A stretch of 7,207 nucleotides of DNA from CAYOEZ01 sp964402955 (GCA_964402955.1 CAYOEZ010000231.1:1-7207), one strand, 5' to 3'. Positions 1 to 6,126 are shown, counted from the first letter of the stretch. The notes: a model not told the origin generated them from the letters alone. Numbers and translations are program-made.

Positions 1-463
1 CGCCGGGATCGATGCTGGGCATTCCGCTCACCCATTCAGCGCCAATGTCGGGGATCAGGGTGCGTTCCTGCAGCGTCTCGATGTGCACGGCGCGCAGTGC
101 TCTGCCCGCCATAAACACTGCCCAGCGGCTGTGCGGCGCAATGCACATGTGGCCGGCTACGCCCATGCCGTCGCCCGGGCAAGCCCCGCCCTTGTGCCAT
201 TCGCTGTTGCCGCCCGATCCGGCAACGAGATCAATGAGCTGGGTGATGTCGCCAGTGGGCGTGTGACAGCGGAAGATGGCGCTGCCGCCTTCGCGCGCCG
301 AGCCGAAGATGAGAAACTCGCCATCAGCCGTGAATCCAACGTTGGTGTGGTAGGTGGGCGTCTGATTGTAGACGCCGCGTGTTGTGACATGCCGCACGTT
401 GCGTAGCGTCCAGCTATCGCGGTAGACCTGTGACTCGTTCCATGTTTCGCCTTTGTGGGCCAT
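1..463 (-). CDS. Oligogalacturonate lyase-like beta-propeller protein (PL22/TolB type), 3' end missing
   Basis: The first 154 codons of a gene that runs off the left edge, open throughout. The ATG at 463 follows AGGAG with a 9-base spacer. There is no hydrophobic leader, so the product is probably cytoplasmic. Around residues 36-65 the motif YHTNVGFTADGEFLIFGS, then an IFRCHTPTGDITQLID stretch, has the pattern of a WD40-like/TolB propeller blade (aromatic-rich strand, x-DG-x-hhhF, then a strand ending in T-G-x-hTQL). This is the usual N-terminal look of oligogalacturonate lyases, which cleave unsaturated oligogalacturonates in the cytoplasm by beta-elimination. A Gly- and His-rich stretch near residues 79-105 (WHKGG, GVAGHMCIAPHSRW) begins the next blade. 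The catalytic and metal-binding histidines of PL22 lie in the missing part and cannot be checked. The polysaccharide-lyase neighbour supports the call; a generic TolB-like propeller protein is the alternative. Confidence 0.55.
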   Translation of the reverse strand, partial: MAHKGETWNESQVYRDSWTLRNVRHVTTRGVYNQTPTYHTNVGFTADGEFLIFGSAREGGSAIFRCHTPTGDITQLIDLVAGSGGNSEWHKGGACPGDGMGVAGHMCIAPHSRWAVFMAGRALRAVHIETLQERTLIPDIGAEWVSGMPSIDPG

Positions 464-484
464 CGTGTTCTGCTCCTGCTGTCA

Positions 485-499
485 AGACGTCCGAAGTCG
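485..499. promoter_or_regulatory. Candidate operator, third copy of the AGACTTCCGAAGTCT-like palindrome
   Basis: The 15 bases AGACGTCCGAAGTCG match 13 of 15 positions of the palindrome found twice upstream of the heparinase-like gene. The site lies in the 67-base gap between the two lyase genes, its centre 29 bases upstream of the start codon at 463. The placement suggests that the same regulator acts on the left-hand gene. The protein that binds is unknown. An odd-length palindrome would fit a GntR-type regulator, but this is only a suggestion. Confidence 0.4.
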
Positions 500-530
500 A
501 CATAACCTGGGAGAGCTTCGTTTCGCTTCT

Positions 531-2345
531 CTACATCGGCTCAATTGCTAAGCGGATGACTGCCTCTTTGCTTGGCTGAAGCAAGGTGAAGGTGACCAGA
601 TTGACGTCTGTTGCTCCCAGGGCGAGGTCGACGTTCTTCTCGACGATGACGGTGGGCTCTACGACCGCCGGGTCGAAGGACACGCGTAGCTTGCCCTGTT
701 CTCCGTGCAAGATCACAGCGGCTGCTTCAACGGACGCGGGAGCAAAGGTCGTCAGCACGCTCTGGCATTGACCGGGCTTGCTGGCGAACGCAACGTTGTC
801 CACGACCTCGACCCATCCTCTGGGCGTGTCGCGATGGAGGGTGACGGTGCGCTTGAGCGCCGCCAGGTCGGCGGCCGCGGGATAGGCGCCTTTCATGTCG
901 ATGCTCAGGCTGTCTGCCGTGGCGTCGCTGTGGTGAGCAAGCAGTTGCGCGCCAAAGGCGAGGCCGGGCGACTGCTCTTGCCCGTTGACGATGGGAACGG
1001 AATGCCCGCGTGACGAGTTCACAATGTGCTGGTAGCGTTCGGGGCCAAAGTAGGCTTTAGTGTAACGGCCGCGCCCGATGTCAGGGATGAGCGACTCGTT
1101 GTTGACGTGAACGATGAAGTTGCCGACGTCGTTCTGATTGTGCATTTCGCCGTTGTTGCCGCCCTTTGCCGCCAGAACCAGGGCATTGCTATCGGCGGGG
1201 TCGATGCGGCCAATCATCCACATCATCTCGGCATACCAATCCTGTTTGCCCGCAACAAAGTGCCCCGCCGGCTGAGCTGCGGGCTGCCACACCAGGTTGC
1301 GCAGCGCCCAGGTGCCGCCATTCCACGGCGTGGGCTGCGTGCGAGCCAGCTTCATCAGCTCAGGTACGTCGAGGCGTTGTGCTAGATAGGTCAGATGGCC
1401 CGGAATGAAGCGAATGGTGCGGTCGCAATCGGAGAAGTTGACCCAGGCGTCGGTCGTCAGCGCCGTGTGCAACGGGAAGACGGCTGCCTTGCGTGCGACT
1501 TCTTCACTCCAGAAGCTAATTGCGCCCTGCGTGCGCTGCTCGACGAGCTGGGCGATAATGGTGAAGTGGCCGAAGCCATACGACCAGTAGCCGGGGCCTT
1601 CGGTCGATCCGCCGTCGGCGTCAAACGTCAACAGGTAGTCGTCGAGTGATCGCGCGGCGCGGGCGATCATCTCCGCCAGGCGGCACAGGTCGGGCTCCAA
1701 ATAGATGGCTGCGCCCACGACGCCGGCGTTGCATACCGCCGTCCAGTTGTTAACCATGCGTTCGGTGGTGTTATAGAGCCACCAGTGGTCATGGCGTGTG
1801 AGATAGGGGATGAAGCAGCGCTGATTGATCTCGTAGCGAATGCGCTTGCCGACAGCCGGGTCGAGGTGCGCTCCGAGCAGTGCGTCGACTTCTGCCAGTT
1901 CGAGCGCTGTCCCTGCCACGCCCAGGTCGATATGGTGGCGCTCCATGTCCGTCAGCATGTGCTGGTGGGCAGGCAGCGACCAACTTGACTCTTCGCAGAT
2001 AGCCCAGACCACGTTGAGCAGTGGATCGAGGAAGCGGCCTTTGCCCTCGAGGGCTTCGGCCAAGGCCAGGTTGGACATCATGCCTCGCCGCTTGCCGCGC
2101 GGCTCCTGGAAACCTTCGCGCTGGCCGTTGCGCACGAACTCGAGCCAGAGCGTCGCCGGCAGGGCGGGGATGGGCGTCTGCGCGGCCTCTTCGGCTCTGG
2201 CGACGATCTCAGAAACGGTCTTTGCTCCGGCCGCCTTGGCGATGGCCTGCCAGGCCGGGCGGTCGCTGGCTGGTGGGAACGGGGGCGCCGGGCTGACCGC
2301 GCGCAGGGCGCTTTCGATGTCTACAGCGTTATACTTGCTCAACAT
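531..2345 (-). CDS. Heparinase II/III-like polysaccharide lyase family protein
   Basis: A 604-residue protein of the heparinase II/III-like family, which cleaves uronate-containing polysaccharides by beta-elimination. The N-terminal half (about 1-340) is helical and fits the alpha/alpha toroid. It carries NNWTAVCNAG (199-208) and DGGSTEGPGYWSYG (245-257), the latter with the Tyr expected in the active site. From about 370 a beta-rich domain contains HNQNDVGNF (402-410), PDIGRGRY (421-428) and RGHSVPIVNG (446-455), the usual order of active-site and metal-site motifs. The second His of the common HNHND motif is Gln404 here. No signal peptide is seen, so a cytoplasmic location is likely. ATG at 2345 is chosen because GAGGTG sits just upstream; a GTG at 2357 would put that Shine-Dalgarno inside the gene. 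The true substrate (pectin, alginate, ulvan or glycosaminoglycan fragments) cannot be read from the sequence. Confidence 0.85.
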   Translation of the reverse strand: MLSKYNAVDIESALRAVSPAPPFPPASDRPAWQAIAKAAGAKTVSEIVARAEEAAQTPIPALPATLWLEFVRNGQREGFQEPRGKRRGMMSNLALAEALEGKGRFLDPLLNVVWAICEESSWSLPAHQHMLTDMERHHIDLGVAGTALELAEVDALLGAHLDPAVGKRIRYEINQRCFIPYLTRHDHWWLYNTTERMVNNWTAVCNAGVVGAAIYLEPDLCRLAEMIARAARSLDDYLLTFDADGGSTEGPGYWSYGFGHFTIIAQLVEQRTQGAISFWSEEVARKAAVFPLHTALTTDAWVNFSDCDRTIRFIPGHLTYLAQRLDVPELMKLARTQPTPWNGGTWALRNLVWQPAAQPAGHFVAGKQDWYAEMMWMIGRIDPADSNALVLAAKGGNNGEMHNQNDVGNFIVHVNNESLIPDIGRGRYTKAYFGPERYQHIVNSSRGHSVPIVNGQEQSPGLAFGAQLLAHHSDATADSLSIDMKGAYPAAADLAALKRTVTLHRDTPRGWVEVVDNVAFASKPGQCQSVLTTFAPASVEAAAVILHGEQGKLRVSFDPAVVEPTVIVEKNVDLALGATDVNLVTFTLLQPSKEAVIRLAIEPM

Positions 2346-2349
2346 GTTG

Positions 2350-2355
2350 CACCTC
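2350..2355 (-). promoter_or_regulatory. Ribosome binding site that decides the heparinase-like start
   Basis: GAGGTG, four bases before the ATG at 2345. It overlaps the alternative GTG codon at 2357-2355, which has no comparable site of its own, so the ATG is the better start. Confidence 0.7.
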
Positions 2356-2372
2356 ACAGTGTGGACGCAATG

Positions 2373-2387
2373 AGACTTCCGAAGTCC
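2373..2387. promoter_or_regulatory. Candidate operator, palindromic site copy 1
   Basis: AGACTTCCGAAGTCC, 14 of 15 matches to the palindrome AGACTTCCGAAGTCT with a single central base. Its centre is 35 bases upstream of the heparinase-like start and 41 bp from the centre of copy 2, about four helical turns. The spacing would suit two regulator dimers on one face of the DNA. No convincing -35/-10 pair could be placed beside it. Confidence 0.5.
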
Positions 2388-2413
2388 CCAAGAGAGCCTG
2401 CCCGCTCTATCGG

Positions 2414-2428
2414 GTACTTCGGAAGTCT
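2414..2428. promoter_or_regulatory. Candidate operator, palindromic site copy 2
   Basis: Read on the minus strand this is AGACTTCCGAAGTAC, 13 of 15 matches to the same palindrome as copy 1. Each copy is nearly self-complementary by itself (ACTTC, central base, GAAGT), the usual form of a site for a dimeric repressor or activator. Confidence 0.5.
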
Positions 2429-2432
2429 GGTG

Positions 2433-2490
2433 ACCTGCTGTAACAAAGACGGGCGGCTGGCAACACCGGCAGCAGGTTCCCGGACCGCCC
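2433..2490 (-). terminator. Possible terminator or alternative-hairpin region after the transporter operon
   Basis: Read as RNA from the minus strand, GGGCGG (2490-2485) can pair with CCGCCC (2456-2451), which is followed by the U-rich stretch GTCTTTGTTA. An 8-base arm ACCTGCTG (2477-2470) can pair with CAGCAGGT (2440-2433). The two stems are interleaved, so they exclude each other or form a pseudoknot. The first stem has a long 28-base loop and an imperfect U tract, so it would be a weak terminator. The region begins eight bases after the stop codon of the small membrane protein gene. Confidence 0.3.
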
Positions 2491-2498
2491 CGATGCGG

Positions 2499-2828
2499 CT
2501 AGATTAGCGCTTGAAGGGCATATGAGGCGACCAGAATGCCGCCGACGATCGCAGCCGTGCGTGCGCTGCGCCGCCAGAAGACGCGCACATCCGTTGGTTC
2601 AGTCAGATAGTTCTCCAGCCAGACGGCGACGGCCAGCCAGATGAGTATCACGGCTGCCGTGTAGAAGTTGGTTATGGCGGGAATAGCCCAGCCGCTGACG
2701 CGAGCCCGGATCAAGATATCGAACAGGTTGATACGCGTCTCGAGCAATGCCCATAAGCCAAGTCCGAAGAGCAGAAACCAGATCACATAGCGGATGACCG
2801 TCTCCGCCGCACGAAAAATCAGGCGCAT
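2499..2828 (-). CDS. Small three-helix membrane protein of unknown function, coupled to the ABC operon
   Basis: A 109-residue protein I do not recognise. It has three hydrophobic stretches, about residues 11-29, 49-71 and 91-109. A basic N-terminus (MRLIFRAAETVIR) precedes the first, and a charged segment (LENYLTEPTDVRVFWRRSAR) lies between the second and third. The ATG at 2828 lies one base after the stop codon of ATPase 2, and its GGAG (2835-2838) is inside that gene, so translation is almost certainly coupled. An in-frame extension to 3029 only overlaps the ATPase in another frame and is not used. The position as last gene of the importer operon suggests a role with the transporter or its membrane environment, but it may be an unrelated passenger. 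No catalytic motif is visible. Confidence 0.7.
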   Translation of the reverse strand: MRLIFRAAETVIRYVIWFLLFGLGLWALLETRINLFDILIRARVSGWAIPAITNFYTAAVILIWLAVAVWLENYLTEPTDVRVFWRRSARTAAIVGGILVASYALQALI

Positions 2829-2829
2829 G

Positions 2830-3876
2830 TTACACTCCGCTGGCGATGGATCGGATTCCGCGCAGAGCAAGCTGCTCCGCATAGAGGCATGAGACAAGGT
2901 GCCCTTCGCCGATATCGCGTAACTGTGGCGCTTCGGTCGCGCAGCTGTCTTTGGCGTACTTGCAGCGCGGGTGGAAATAGCATCCTGACGGCGGGTGCGC
3001 CGGATCGGCGACGTCGCCTTCCAGGACAATGCGCTTGGTGCGCAGGCGTGGATCGGTCTTGGGCACGGCGGAGAGCAGCGCTTCGGTGTAGGGATGGCGG
3101 GGGTTGTGGAAAAGCTCTTCAGTCGGCGCCACCTCGACCAGCTTGCCCACGTACATGACCGCCACGCGGTCAGCGATGTACTCGACTACACTCAGATCGT
3201 GGGAGATGAATATGTAGGTGAGATCCATCTCGCCTTGCAACTCGCGCATCAGGTTGAGGATCTGCGCCTGCACCGACACGTCGAGCGCAGACACCGGCTC
3301 GTCGCAGATGACGAGGCGCGGATCGAGAGCGAGTGAACGAGCCAGGCCAATGCGCTGGCGCTGACCGCCGCTGAATGCGTGGGGATAGCGGCGCATGTAC
3401 TCCGGGCGCAGGCCGACGCGCTTGAGCAGGAGGGCGACGCGCTCTTCGAGCGCTTTGCCCTTAGCGATACCGTGAACGAGTAGTGGGTCGCCGACGATGT
3501 CGAGCACCGTCATGCGTGGATTCAGCGACGAGTATGGGTCCTGGAAGATCATGCGCAACTCGCGGCGATAGGGCTTGAGCTCGCTGTTGGGTAGCGCGGC
3601 CAGGTCAACGACGTTACCCTGTGCGTTCTGGTAGAGCATCTCGCCAGATGTCGGATTGTTGGCGCGCAGGATGAGGCGGCCGGTGGTCGTCTTGCCGCAG
3701 CCGGATTCACCGACCAGGCCAAGCGTCTCACTGTGGCACACCTGAAAACTCACATCGTCAACTGCCCTGACGTAGCCTACAGTGCGACGCAGGAAGCCCT
3801 TCTGGATCGGGAAGTGCATTTTCAGCTTCTTCACCTGAAGCTGAGCACTTTGTGTCGTAGTCGTCTGTGTCTGCAT
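2830..3876 (-). CDS. Opp/Dpp-type ABC transporter ATP-binding protein 2 (OppF/DppF type)
   Basis: A 348-residue ATPase that drives import through the two permeases encoded upstream, acting on the cytoplasmic face as a heterodimer with ATPase 1. Motifs in order: Walker A GESGCGKT (56-63), Q-loop FQDPYSSLNP (Gln112), signature FSGGQRQR (168-175), Walker B LVICDEP (188-194) with Glu193, and His226 in the switch (ISHDLSV). The C-terminal part has HPYTEALLSAVP and the cysteine pattern GCYFHPRC...C...C (Cys299, 305, 312, 330) typical of the oligopeptide-type C-terminal domain. Such cysteines have been reported to bind an iron-sulfur cluster in some homologues. The ATG at 3876 overlaps the TAA of ATPase 1 by one base (TAATG) and has GGAGAG five bases upstream. 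An in-frame extension to 3957 is rejected. The NPTSGE and CDEPVSALDVS wording favours the OppF/DppF branch. Peptide-type ATPases also serve oligosaccharide importers, so peptide specificity should not be assumed. Confidence 0.93.
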   Translation of the reverse strand: MQTQTTTTQSAQLQVKKLKMHFPIQKGFLRRTVGYVRAVDDVSFQVCHSETLGLVGESGCGKTTTGRLILRANNPTSGEMLYQNAQGNVVDLAALPNSELKPYRRELRMIFQDPYSSLNPRMTVLDIVGDPLLVHGIAKGKALEERVALLLKRVGLRPEYMRRYPHAFSGGQRQRIGLARSLALDPRLVICDEPVSALDVSVQAQILNLMRELQGEMDLTYIFISHDLSVVEYIADRVAVMYVGKLVEVAPTEELFHNPRHPYTEALLSAVPKTDPRLRTKRIVLEGDVADPAHPPSGCYFHPRCKYAKDSCATEAPQLRDIGEGHLVSCLYAEQLALRGIRSIASGV

Positions 3877-4850
3877 TATCGCTCTCCACCGTACAAGAGG
3901 CAACGAACCATCCGCCCGCCAGACACTGTGACGATCGGCGGTTCGATGACGTCGCACTTGCCCTTGATGCGCTGCGGGCAGCGGGGATGAAAGGGACAGC
4001 CCTTAGGCCGGTTGTAGGGATCGGGTACCATGCCTTTGATCGGGTCCAGCTTCTGTGACTTGCTGATGCCGAGTTGTGGAATCGAGCGCAGGAGAGCACG
4101 CGTGTAGGGGTGGAGCGGGTCGTGGAAGATATCGTCGGTGCTGGCCTGCTCGACAACCAGGCCCAGGTACATGACTGCGACCTGCTTGCACATCTCGGCC
4201 ACGACGCCAAGATTGTGCGTGATCAGCATGATGGCCATGCCCAGGTCTTCCTGTAACGACTGCATCAACTCCAGAATCTGCGCCTGGGTGGTGACATCGA
4301 GCGCAGTGGTTGGCTCGTCGGCGATGAGCAGGCTGGGCTGGCAAGACAGAGCCATAGCGATCATCGCCCGCTGCCGTAGGCCGCCGCTGAGTTGGAAGGG
4401 ATAGGCATCCACGCGCTCTGCCGGATGCGGAAAGCCGACGCGCCCCAGTACCTCAATCGTCTGCTGGCGGGCTTCCGCCTTGGTGACGCCGCGGTGCAAC
4501 TGGATGGCCTGGCCGATCTGGTGGCCGATCGTGTGCACCGGACTNNNNNNNNNNGTGCTGCGTTGCTGGCGGCTGTTCGGCTGGAGCGCGGCCAGGTTGA
4601 CGATCTCGCTCTGGCCTTTATCCGGCCGCCGGTGATAGATGATCTCACCTGAGACGATGCGTCCGGGCTTCTCGACGAGTTGCAGAATGGAGAACGCAGT
4701 GACACTCTTGCCGCAGCCGCTCTCGCCGACAACGCCAAGTGTTCCACCGCGCTCCAGCACAAGGTCGGCGCCGTCAACGGCTTTGACGGTGCCCTCGTCG
4801 AGGACAAAATATGTCCTCAGTCCCTTGACTTCGAGTAATTCGGTTGCCAC
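3876..4850 (-). CDS. Opp/Dpp-type ABC transporter ATP-binding protein 1 (OppD/DppD type), with assembly gap
   Basis: The partner ATPase of the importer, 324 residues as drawn, with four unreadable at 99-102. It has Walker A GESGCGKS (42-49), signature LSGGLRQR (154-161), Walker B LLIADEP (174-180), His212 in THNLGVVAE, and the C-terminal HPYTRALLRSIP and GCPFHPRC...C...C (Cys285, 291, 299, 317) elements. The Q-loop expected between RQQRST and SPVHTIG is absent because ten N stand there. The reading frame is the same on both sides, so the gene is probably intact in the organism. GTG at 4850 is the start: GGGGTGA lies just upstream and MATELLEVKGL matches the usual N-terminus. It follows permease 2 after 108 bases and overlaps ATPase 2 by one base. 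Confidence 0.92.
   Translation of the reverse strand: MATELLEVKGLRTYFVLDEGTVKAVDGADLVLERGGTLGVVGESGCGKSVTAFSILQLVEKPGRIVSGEIIYHRRPDKGQSEIVNLAALQPNSRQQRSXXXXSPVHTIGHQIGQAIQLHRGVTKAEARQQTIEVLGRVGFPHPAERVDAYPFQLSGGLRQRAMIAMALSCQPSLLIADEPTTALDVTTQAQILELMQSLQEDLGMAIMLITHNLGVVAEMCKQVAVMYLGLVVEQASTDDIFHDPLHPYTRALLRSIPQLGISKSQKLDPIKGMVPDPYNRPKGCPFHPRCPQRIKGKCDVIEPPIVTVSGGRMVRCLLYGGER
4545..4554. other. Assembly gap (ten N)
   Basis: Ten unknown bases inside the ATPase 1 gene. A fixed round number is typical of a scaffolding placeholder. Relative to the family, about 16 residues holding the Q-loop are missing, so the true gap is probably nearer 49 bases. That length leaves the same frame as ten (both are 1 modulo 3). 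Confidence 0.95.
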
Positions 4851-4958
4851 GTGTCACCCCACTGATTCGGGATCCGTGTTCCGGGCTTCGCGATCAGGAA
4901 CAGGAAATTGGGATGCGGCATTGGGGGATCCGGACCCCGGTTCCCGGACCCCGTCGGC
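4851..4958 (-). repeat. GC-rich structured spacer between permease 2 and ATPase 1
   Basis: A 108-base spacer with no gene, unusual in an operon whose other junctions are nearly closed. On the minus strand GGGGTCCGG occurs twice 15 bases apart (within 4926-4953), mixed with self-complementary CCGG and TCCGGA. A GGATCC element recurs once more downstream (GGATCCCGAAT). The sequence looks like a degenerate interspersed repeat of G- and C-run words and could fold in the messenger RNA. The Shine-Dalgarno of ATPase 1 (GGGGTGA) lies at its left end. Confidence 0.45.
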
Positions 4959-6116
4959 TCACCGCGCATACGGGTCGGCGGCATCGCGCAGGCCGTCGCC
5001 CAGGAAATTGAGCGAGAGAACGGCGGCCACCACAGCCAGACCTGGGATGAGCAGCCAGGGCGCAGTCGATACGGCGCGGATGTTCTGGGCATCCTGCAGG
5101 AGCACGCCCCAGCTCACGACCGGTGGGCGCAGGCCCAGGCCGAGGAAGCTGAGCGCCGTTTCGCTCAGGATCATACCGGGGATGGCCAGGGTGATGGACG
5201 CAATGATGTGGCTGGTGAACGATGGCACCATGTGGCGAAGAATAATGCGCATCTCATTCGAGCCGTCAAGGCGGGCGGCCATCACAAAGTCCTCTTCGCG
5301 CAGGGCCAGGAAGCGACCGCGCACGACGCGGGCCAGACCAGTCCAGCCGATGAAGGAAAGAATGAGCGTGATGCCGAAATATACGTAGAGCGGCGGCCAG
5401 CGCGGCGGCAGGGCGGCGGCAAAGCCCATCCATAGTGGGATGGTTGGTAGCGAGCGCAGAAACTCGATGACGCGCTGGATGACGTTATCGAGCGCGCCGC
5501 CGTAGTAGCCGGAGATGCCGCCCAGAATGATGCCCAGGATGAGGCTGACCGTCACACCAACCAGGCCGATGGACATGGAGATGCGTGTGCCGAAGATGAT
5601 ACGCGACAGTAGGTCGCGGCCGAGTGAGTCTGCACCTAGCAGGTACATGGGCTGAGTCTTGTCCACAGGCCCGATAAGGTGCAAATCGGTCGGGAGGATG
5701 CCCAGGAACTTGTAGGGATAGCCGTGCGCAAAGAGGCGCACCGGAATCTTCTGGGTTGGGTCAATGACGAAGACGCGCCGCAGCGAGAAGGAATCAATTG
5801 TGACTTTGTAGCCGGTGACATACATCCCCAGCGTCGTGCTGCCACTGCTGCTATCCAGGATGTGCAAGCGCTGCGGCGGCGCGTAGGTATAGTTCGCCGC
5901 ATACTGATCAGGCTCGCTCGGCGACAGGAATTCGGCGAAGAGGGCCACGGCATAGATGATGATGACAACCACGCCGGCCGCCATGGCCAGCTTATGGCGG
6001 CGGAACTTCCACCAGATAAGCTGCGCCTGGGAGGCCACCATAACCTTGGCTTCCTCTTCAGGCAAGACCTCTTCTTCTACGGGAGGCACGGACGTATCGG
6101 GCATAGGTATGCTCAT
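4959..6116 (-). CDS. Opp/Dpp-type ABC transporter permease 2 (OppC/DppC type) with large extracytoplasmic insertion
   Basis: A 385-residue inner-membrane permease. An acidic cytoplasmic tail (PPVEEEVLPEEEAK, 11-24) precedes the first membrane helix (about 43-63). A long segment (about 64-178) follows before the helix at about 182-205. The C-terminal half has the EAA loop that docks on the ATPases (ALREEDFVMAARLDGS, 271-286, continuing to HMVP), helices near 301-322 and 352-372, and the ending LGDGLRDAADP typical of OppC-type permeases. The long segment contains GADSLGRDLLSRIIFGTRIS, which is standard, preceded by about 80 extra residues. ATG at 6116 is chosen: GAGGAA (6121-6126) lies just upstream, overlapping the stop codon of permease 1. 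The ATG at 6128 lacks a ribosome binding site, and the frame farther upstream is only a shadow of permease 1. The gap to permease 1 is eight bases. Confidence 0.92.
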   Translation of the reverse strand: MSIPMPDTSVPPVEEEVLPEEEAKVMVASQAQLIWWKFRRHKLAMAAGVVVIIIYAVALFAEFLSPSEPDQYAANYTYAPPQRLHILDSSSGSTTLGMYVTGYKVTIDSFSLRRVFVIDPTQKIPVRLFAHGYPYKFLGILPTDLHLIGPVDKTQPMYLLGADSLGRDLLSRIIFGTRISMSIGLVGVTVSLILGIILGGISGYYGGALDNVIQRVIEFLRSLPTIPLWMGFAAALPPRWPPLYVYFGITLILSFIGWTGLARVVRGRFLALREEDFVMAARLDGSNEMRIILRHMVPSFTSHIIASITLAIPGMILSETALSFLGLGLRPPVVSWGVLLQDAQNIRAVSTAPWLLIPGLAVVAAVLSLNFLGDGLRDAADPYAR

Positions 6117-6120
6117 CTCG

Positions 6121-6126
6121 TTCCTC
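6121..6126 (-). promoter_or_regulatory. Ribosome binding site of permease 2, overlapping the permease 1 stop
   Basis: GAGGAA lies five bases before ATG 6116 and shares bases with the TGA that ends permease 1. This predicts translational coupling of the two permeases and selects ATG 6116 over ATG 6128. Confidence 0.65.

Larger units (their letters stand above)
2373..2428. repeat. 56-base interrupted inverted repeat upstream of the heparinase-like gene
   Basis: The 13 bases at 2373-2385 are the exact reverse complement of 2416-2428. Inside them CCC (2387-2389) pairs with GGG (2412-2414) after one mismatch. AGAGC (2393-2397) then pairs with GCTCT (2404-2408) around a six-base loop. In all, 22 of 25 positions can pair, or 19 of 22 counting only the two outer helices and the inner stem as listed with mismatches between them. 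It ends 27 bases before the start at 2345. No run of T follows in the direction of transcription, so it does not look like a normal intrinsic terminator. It could act as a DNA palindrome, an RNA hairpin in the leader, or both. Confidence 0.75.

Noticed and set aside
480..485. TTGACA on the minus strand as a -35 promoter element
   Set aside because: It is 16 bases before the start codon, so the -10 box would fall within the gene; probably chance.
1840..2373. Plus-strand open frame of 177 codons opposite the heparinase-like gene
   Set aside because: Low-complexity Arg/Ala/Ser composition and full overlap with a convincing gene; a shadow frame.
2373..2428. Intrinsic terminator for the transporter operon
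   Set aside because: The hairpin is long, but no U run follows it on the minus strand; it is better treated as an operator pair or leader structure.
3877..3957. 27-residue N-terminal extension of ATPase 2
   Set aside because: It overlaps the 3' end of ATPase 1 in another frame and precedes the well-placed ATG with GGAGAG.
4639..5388. Plus-strand open frame of 249 codons
   Set aside because: It lies opposite ATPase 1 and permease 2, is rich in Arg, Ser and Pro, and has no domain sense. Long antisense frames are expected in GC-rich coding DNA.
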